A program made the position numbers and the translations under genes. Shown here piece by piece: positions 62,024-64,000 of a stretch of DNA of 64,000 nucleotides (the stretch's first letter is position 1; the number at the start of each line of letters is the position of its first letter). This DNA is from Streptomyces alboflavus (GTDB taxonomy: Bacteria; Actinomycetota; Actinomycetes; Streptomycetales; Streptomycetaceae): positions 1 through 64,000 of the forward strand of contig NZ_JNXT01000028.1 of assembly GCF_000716675.1 (NCBI RefSeq), given 5' to 3'. A model generated the notes under the pieces. That model saw only the letters and a program-made list of their open reading frames with translations. It was not told where the DNA came from and searched no databases.

Positions 62024-62855
62024 GGGTGTAACCCCGCACGCGTCTCGGGGCGGCCCCGGCCTCGTCCGCCTCGGCGGCACCGTCCACCTCGACCGCCCGG
62101 TCCGCCCCGTCGGCCCCGTTCACCTCGGCCGCCCTGTCCGCCCCGCCGGCCCCGTCCACCTCGGCCGCCCGGTCCGCCCCGTCGGCACCTTCCGCCCGGC
62201 GGTCCCCCGCGTCCCCCTCCACACGCCCCACGACCGGCAGCCCCGCGAAGAACACCACGACCTTCTCGGCCCGCGCCTCCCCCGCGTCCCGTGCCGTCAG
62301 CTCCTCCAGCTTGTCCTCGAAGGCCTGCTTCAGCTCGGACAGCGACTCGGGCGTCAGCGTCGGCAGCAGGTCGGTGATGCCGGACGGCTCCAGCCACTCC
62401 CGCCCCACGCGTCCGGCGGCCCTGGCGGCCTCGTACCACCCGAGGGACTCCCCCAGGTGGTCGATCTGGCGGCGCGCCATCTTGCCCGTGAACTCGCGGC
62501 CGACCGGCGAGGCCTCCATCGCCGCGTGGTCCCAGGTGGTCACCGCGTGCACCGCGCGCCAGCGGCGCTCCCGGCCGTCCCGGTGCTCGGCCTCGGCGAC
62601 GAACGCGTACTTCGCGAGGACGCGCAGGTGATAGCTGGTCGAGGCGGACGACTCCCCCGTCCTGGCCGCGAGCTCGCTGGCGGTGGCGGGCCCGTCCATG
62701 CGCAGCAGGCCGAGGAGCCTGACCCGCAGCGGATGGGTCAGCGCCTTGATGGCGGCGGGCTCCCGCTCCGGGTCGAGAACCCGCAGGTGGTCCCGCCCGG
62801 CCGGGGGCCGTGCCCGGCCCACGGGGCGCTCCGCGTCACGCTCTTCGTCTGCCAT
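62016..62855 (-). CDS. ArsR-like winged-helix regulator with 12-residue repeats
   Basis: A 279-residue protein. Start ATG 62855 fits a leaderless transcript. The wHTH is at about 35-105: EPAAIKALTHPLRVRLLGLLRMDGPATASELAARTGESSASTSYHLRVLAKYAFV. The central domain (110-200) carries an aromatic ligand-like region (WDHAAMEASPVGREFTGKMARRQIDHLGESLGWYEAA), which resembles regulators of membrane transporters. The last 65 residues are a Gly/Ala/Asp-rich tail with three 12-residue units (GADGADRAVEVD type) encoded by 36-bp tandem repeats. Its stop overlaps the MFS start, so the pair is an operon, and an 11-bp inverted repeat upstream is the likely operator. Confidence 0.87.
   Translation of the reverse strand: MADEERDAERPVGRARPPAGRDHLRVLDPEREPAAIKALTHPLRVRLLGLLRMDGPATASELAARTGESSASTSYHLRVLAKYAFVAEAEHRDGRERRWRAVHAVTTWDHAAMEASPVGREFTGKMARRQIDHLGESLGWYEAARAAGRVGREWLEPSGITDLLPTLTPESLSELKQAFEDKLEELTARDAGEARAEKVVVFFAGLPVVGRVEGDAGDRRAEGADGADRAAEVDGAGGADRAAEVNGADGADRAVEVDGAAEADEAGAAPRRVRGYTHD
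62082..62189. repeat. 36-bp tandem repeat (3 units) in the regulator gene
   Basis: Units at 62082-62117, 62118-62153 and 62154-62189 are nearly identical. They encode 12 residues each in frame on the minus strand (GADGADRAVEVD, GAGGADRAAEVN, GADGADRAAEVD). Confidence 0.92.
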
Positions 62856-62861
62856 ACGGCG

Positions 62862-62867
62862 AGCGTA
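62862..62867 (-). promoter_or_regulatory. -10 element of a leaderless promoter (ArsR-like gene)
   Basis: On the minus strand TACGCT lies exactly 6 bases before ATG 62855, with no ribosome site in between. Confidence 0.55.
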
Positions 62868-62881
62868 GAACGCTGCGAGCA

Positions 62882-62919
62882 CTTTCCCAAAGTCTTTTTG
62901 CAGAATTTCTTTGGGAAAG
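62882..62919. promoter_or_regulatory. Probable operator: perfect 11-bp inverted repeat, low GC
   Basis: CTTTCCCAAAG at 62882-62892 and its exact complement at 62909-62919, 16 bases apart. The segment is far AT-richer than its surroundings. It starts 15 bases upstream of the -10 element of the ArsR-like gene, the normal place for an autoregulatory operator. Confidence 0.65.
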
Positions 62920-62974
62920 GTCGCGGCGGGGACGGCGCCGACGACGAAGCACCCCCGACGCGCCCCCGGACATG

Positions 62975-63011
62975 CCACGCCCCCCGTCGCGACTCGCGAC
63001 GGGGGGCGTGG
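62975..63011 (-). terminator. Strong terminator hairpin after the 57-codon gene
   Basis: An 18-bp perfect inverted repeat: 62975-62992 (CCACGCCCCCCGTCGCGA) with 62994-63011, so a near-loopless stem that opens to a small loop. It starts 18 bases beyond the stop of the small gene. Confidence 0.8.
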
Positions 63012-63028
63012 GGTGCGCTCATACAGGG

Positions 63029-63202
63029 TCAGTCGATACCGGGGAGGATGTGCGGCTCCGCGAGGTCGTCCTCGTATCCGGCGAGCCGGATGGGAGCCGC
63101 CTTGGCCCACGAGTCCAGGTTGCGGAGCTTCTGGGGACGTCCGCCCCGCTCGCCGCCACGATCGGCCGGCCGCTTCTCCTGCTTGGTCAGATCTGGTGTC
63201 AC
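63029..63202 (-). CDS. 57-residue conserved-looking small protein, function unknown
   Basis: GTG 63202 follows AAAGGAG with 7-base spacing, one of the best ribosome sites in the window, and a strong terminator follows the stop. The peptide has a charged first half (MTPDLTKQEKRPADRGG, with Arg/Gly) and a second half that looks folded or functional: NLDSWAKAAPIRLAGYEDD followed by LAEPHILPGID. There is no signal peptide, membrane segment or Cys. I do not recognise a family. It lies on the same strand between the SDR gene upstream and the ArsR-like gene downstream, each separated by at least 170 bases. A modified-peptide precursor is one possibility, but nothing in the sequence proves it. Confidence 0.75.
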   Translation of the reverse strand: MTPDLTKQEKRPADRGGERGGRPQKLRNLDSWAKAAPIRLAGYEDDLAEPHILPGID

Positions 63203-63477
63203 CGCGCACTCCTTTGTGTCGCGAAACGGAAGAACGCCGGCTGCGCTGCCTGCGCCTACTGCGCTGTCTTCGCGGTCGCGGTGGCGCCGTGTACGGGCGG
63301 GATCGCGGCAGCGGGTCGCAGCCTGTCCCGGGGCGGCGTAGAGACGCTGGTGTGCGCCGCGTGGCCGTCCGTTCGCCCTAGGTTAACCAAATGAGCGCGG
63401 GTCTGCTCGATGGCGCCAAAACAAGGGGAGGATTCCGGACATGCCTTATTCGCGAGTCCCGCCCGGCCCTGCCGTGA
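63203..63477. other. Interval between the SDR gene and the small gene
   Basis: No gene is supported in these 275 bases. It holds the ribosome site AAAGGAG at about 63210-63216 and an AT-richer piece at 63376-63392 with the palindrome GGTTAACC, a possible promoter region. A 19-codon frame on the minus strand (from ATG at about 63440) has only AAGG as a ribosome site and is not called. Confidence 0.4.
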
Positions 63478-64000
63478 CTACCACTTGCCGGGCTTGTAGT
63501 CCTTCAGGAAGACCCCGTACAGGTCCTCGCCCGCCTCGCCCCGCACCACCGGGTCGTACACGCGGGCCGCGCCGTCGACCAGGTCGAGCGGGGCGTGGAA
63601 GCCCTCCTCGGCCAGGCGCAGCTTGTCGTGGTGGGGGCGCTCGTCGGTGATCCAGCCAGTGTCGACCGAGGTCATGAGGATGCCGTCGGCCTCGAACATC
63701 TCCTGGCCGCTGGTGCGCGTCACCATGTTCATCGCGGCCTTGGCGGCGTTGGTGTTCGGGTGCCCGGCGCCCTTGTAGCCGCGGCCGAAGACGCCTTCCA
63801 TCGCCGAGACGTTGACGACGTAGGCGCGTCCGCTCGCCGCCTTCTTCGCGGCCTCGGCCATCATCGGCCGCAGGTGGCTGATCAGGATGAATGGCGCGGT
63901 GTAGTTGCACAGCTGGGTCTCGAGCAGCTCCACCGGGGAGATCTGTTCGATGGTCTGCACCCAGGTGTTGGTGTCGACGACGTCCGGCACCAGGCCGCCC
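63478..64000 (-). CDS. SDR-family oxidoreductase lacking the catalytic Tyr (partial)
   Basis: The C-terminal 174 or so codons of a short-chain dehydrogenase. The frame is open to the window edge, so the N-terminus with the NAD-binding motif lies outside; an internal GTG at 63990 is not the start. YVVNVSAMEGVFG holds the catalytic Ser region. At the expected YxxxK the sequence reads HPNTNAAKAAMNMVTRTSGQEM: Lys is kept but Tyr is replaced by Thr. This altered motif defines a subgroup of SDRs known from genomes and not characterised as far as I know. ADGILMTSVDTGWITDE, the loop after strand 6, is well conserved. It is the gene upstream of the 57-codon gene on the same strand. Confidence 0.82.
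   Translation of the reverse strand, partial: GGLVPDVVDTNTWVQTIEQISPVELLETQLCNYTAPFILISHLRPMMAEAAKKAASGRAYVVNVSAMEGVFGRGYKGAGHPNTNAAKAAMNMVTRTSGQEMFEADGILMTSVDTGWITDERPHHDKLRLAEEGFHAPLDLVDGAARVYDPVVRGEAGEDLYGVFLKDYKPGKW

Noticed and set aside
63029..63202. Calling the 57-codon gene a lanthipeptide, lasso or ATP-grasp peptide precursor
   Set aside because: There is no Cys, no Ser/Thr-rich core, no typical leader motif and no modifying enzyme of those classes nearby.
63376..63392. GGTTAACC palindrome as an operator
   Set aside because: The core is only 8 bp, with no matching second site. It is noted only as AT-rich promoter DNA.
63441..63650. A 69-codon plus-strand frame with GGGGAGG nine bases upstream
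   Set aside because: Most of it is antisense to the well-conserved SDR gene, and the sequence is Arg/Pro-rich shadow-like.

Overview
The window is 64 kb of very GC-rich actinobacterial DNA. It most likely comes from a Streptomyces or a close relative. Supporting signs are strong GC bias at third codon positions, frequent GTG starts, overlapping ATGA and GTGA start/stop junctions, DmdR1/IdeR-type iron boxes, typical Streptomyces intergenic inverted repeats, and families common in that genus (class F sortase, LysX, SpoIIE-type phosphatase, alpha-lytic-type protease). The first 36 bases are not genomic: positions 4-36 match the Illumina Nextera read-1 adapter with the Tn5 mosaic end, so the left edge is a contig end. 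The right edge cuts through an SDR gene.

Layout. Positions 37-4669 hold a partial membrane protein, a DUF4239 protein, a sortase neighbourhood (two related secreted proteins facing each other plus a class F sortase) and a polysaccharide deacetylase. Positions 4774-15061 hold lysX (membrane lipid lysinylation), a universal stress protein, an APC permease, a RibD/DHFR-like reductase, a CapA-like lipoprotein, an unknown protein, an orphan zinc-finger anti-sigma factor and an Fpg/Nei glycosylase. Positions 15069-27033 hold a PAS-GAF-PP2C-ATPase signalling protein, a lipoprotein with a Thr-Asp-Ser tandem repeat, an XRE regulator, a secreted serine protease, an ABC exporter divergent from a NarL-type two-component system, a lipase maturation factor and a DUF805 protein.

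Positions 27263-36496 form a sugar-acid operon consistent with oxidative, non-phosphorylated L-fucose catabolism. It has an ABC importer, fuconate dehydratase, SDR, aldo/keto reductase, mutarotase and lactonase-like amidohydrolase. A divergent FadR-type regulator has a 13-bp palindrome in the shared promoter region. Positions 36523-39914 hold an AraC/VOC/UvrA-like trio that resembles drug-resistance modules. Positions 40023-49327 form a mannoside-utilisation locus: GH38 alpha-mannosidase, GH5-like hydrolase, carbohydrate ABC importer and LacI regulator.

Positions 49608-51276 hold an APH-like kinase and a methyltransferase that overlap convergently. Positions 51451-59903 form an iron-siderophore locus with two iron boxes: MFS exporter, AraC regulator, two FecCD permeases, FecE ATPase, binding protein and a siderophore-interacting flavoprotein fused to a methyltransferase-like domain. 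No siderophore biosynthesis genes are present. Positions 59911-64000 hold a histidine phosphatase, an ArsR-like regulator overlapping an MFS transporter, a 57-codon gene with a near-perfect ribosome binding site, and an atypical SDR.

The items most worth following up are the SIP-methyltransferase fusion, the small gene beside the SDR that lacks the catalytic Tyr, the sortase neighbourhood whose candidate substrates lack LPXTG, and an intergenic repeat that has become the C-terminus of an ABC ATPase. Recognition is from motifs and family knowledge only; no database search was run.
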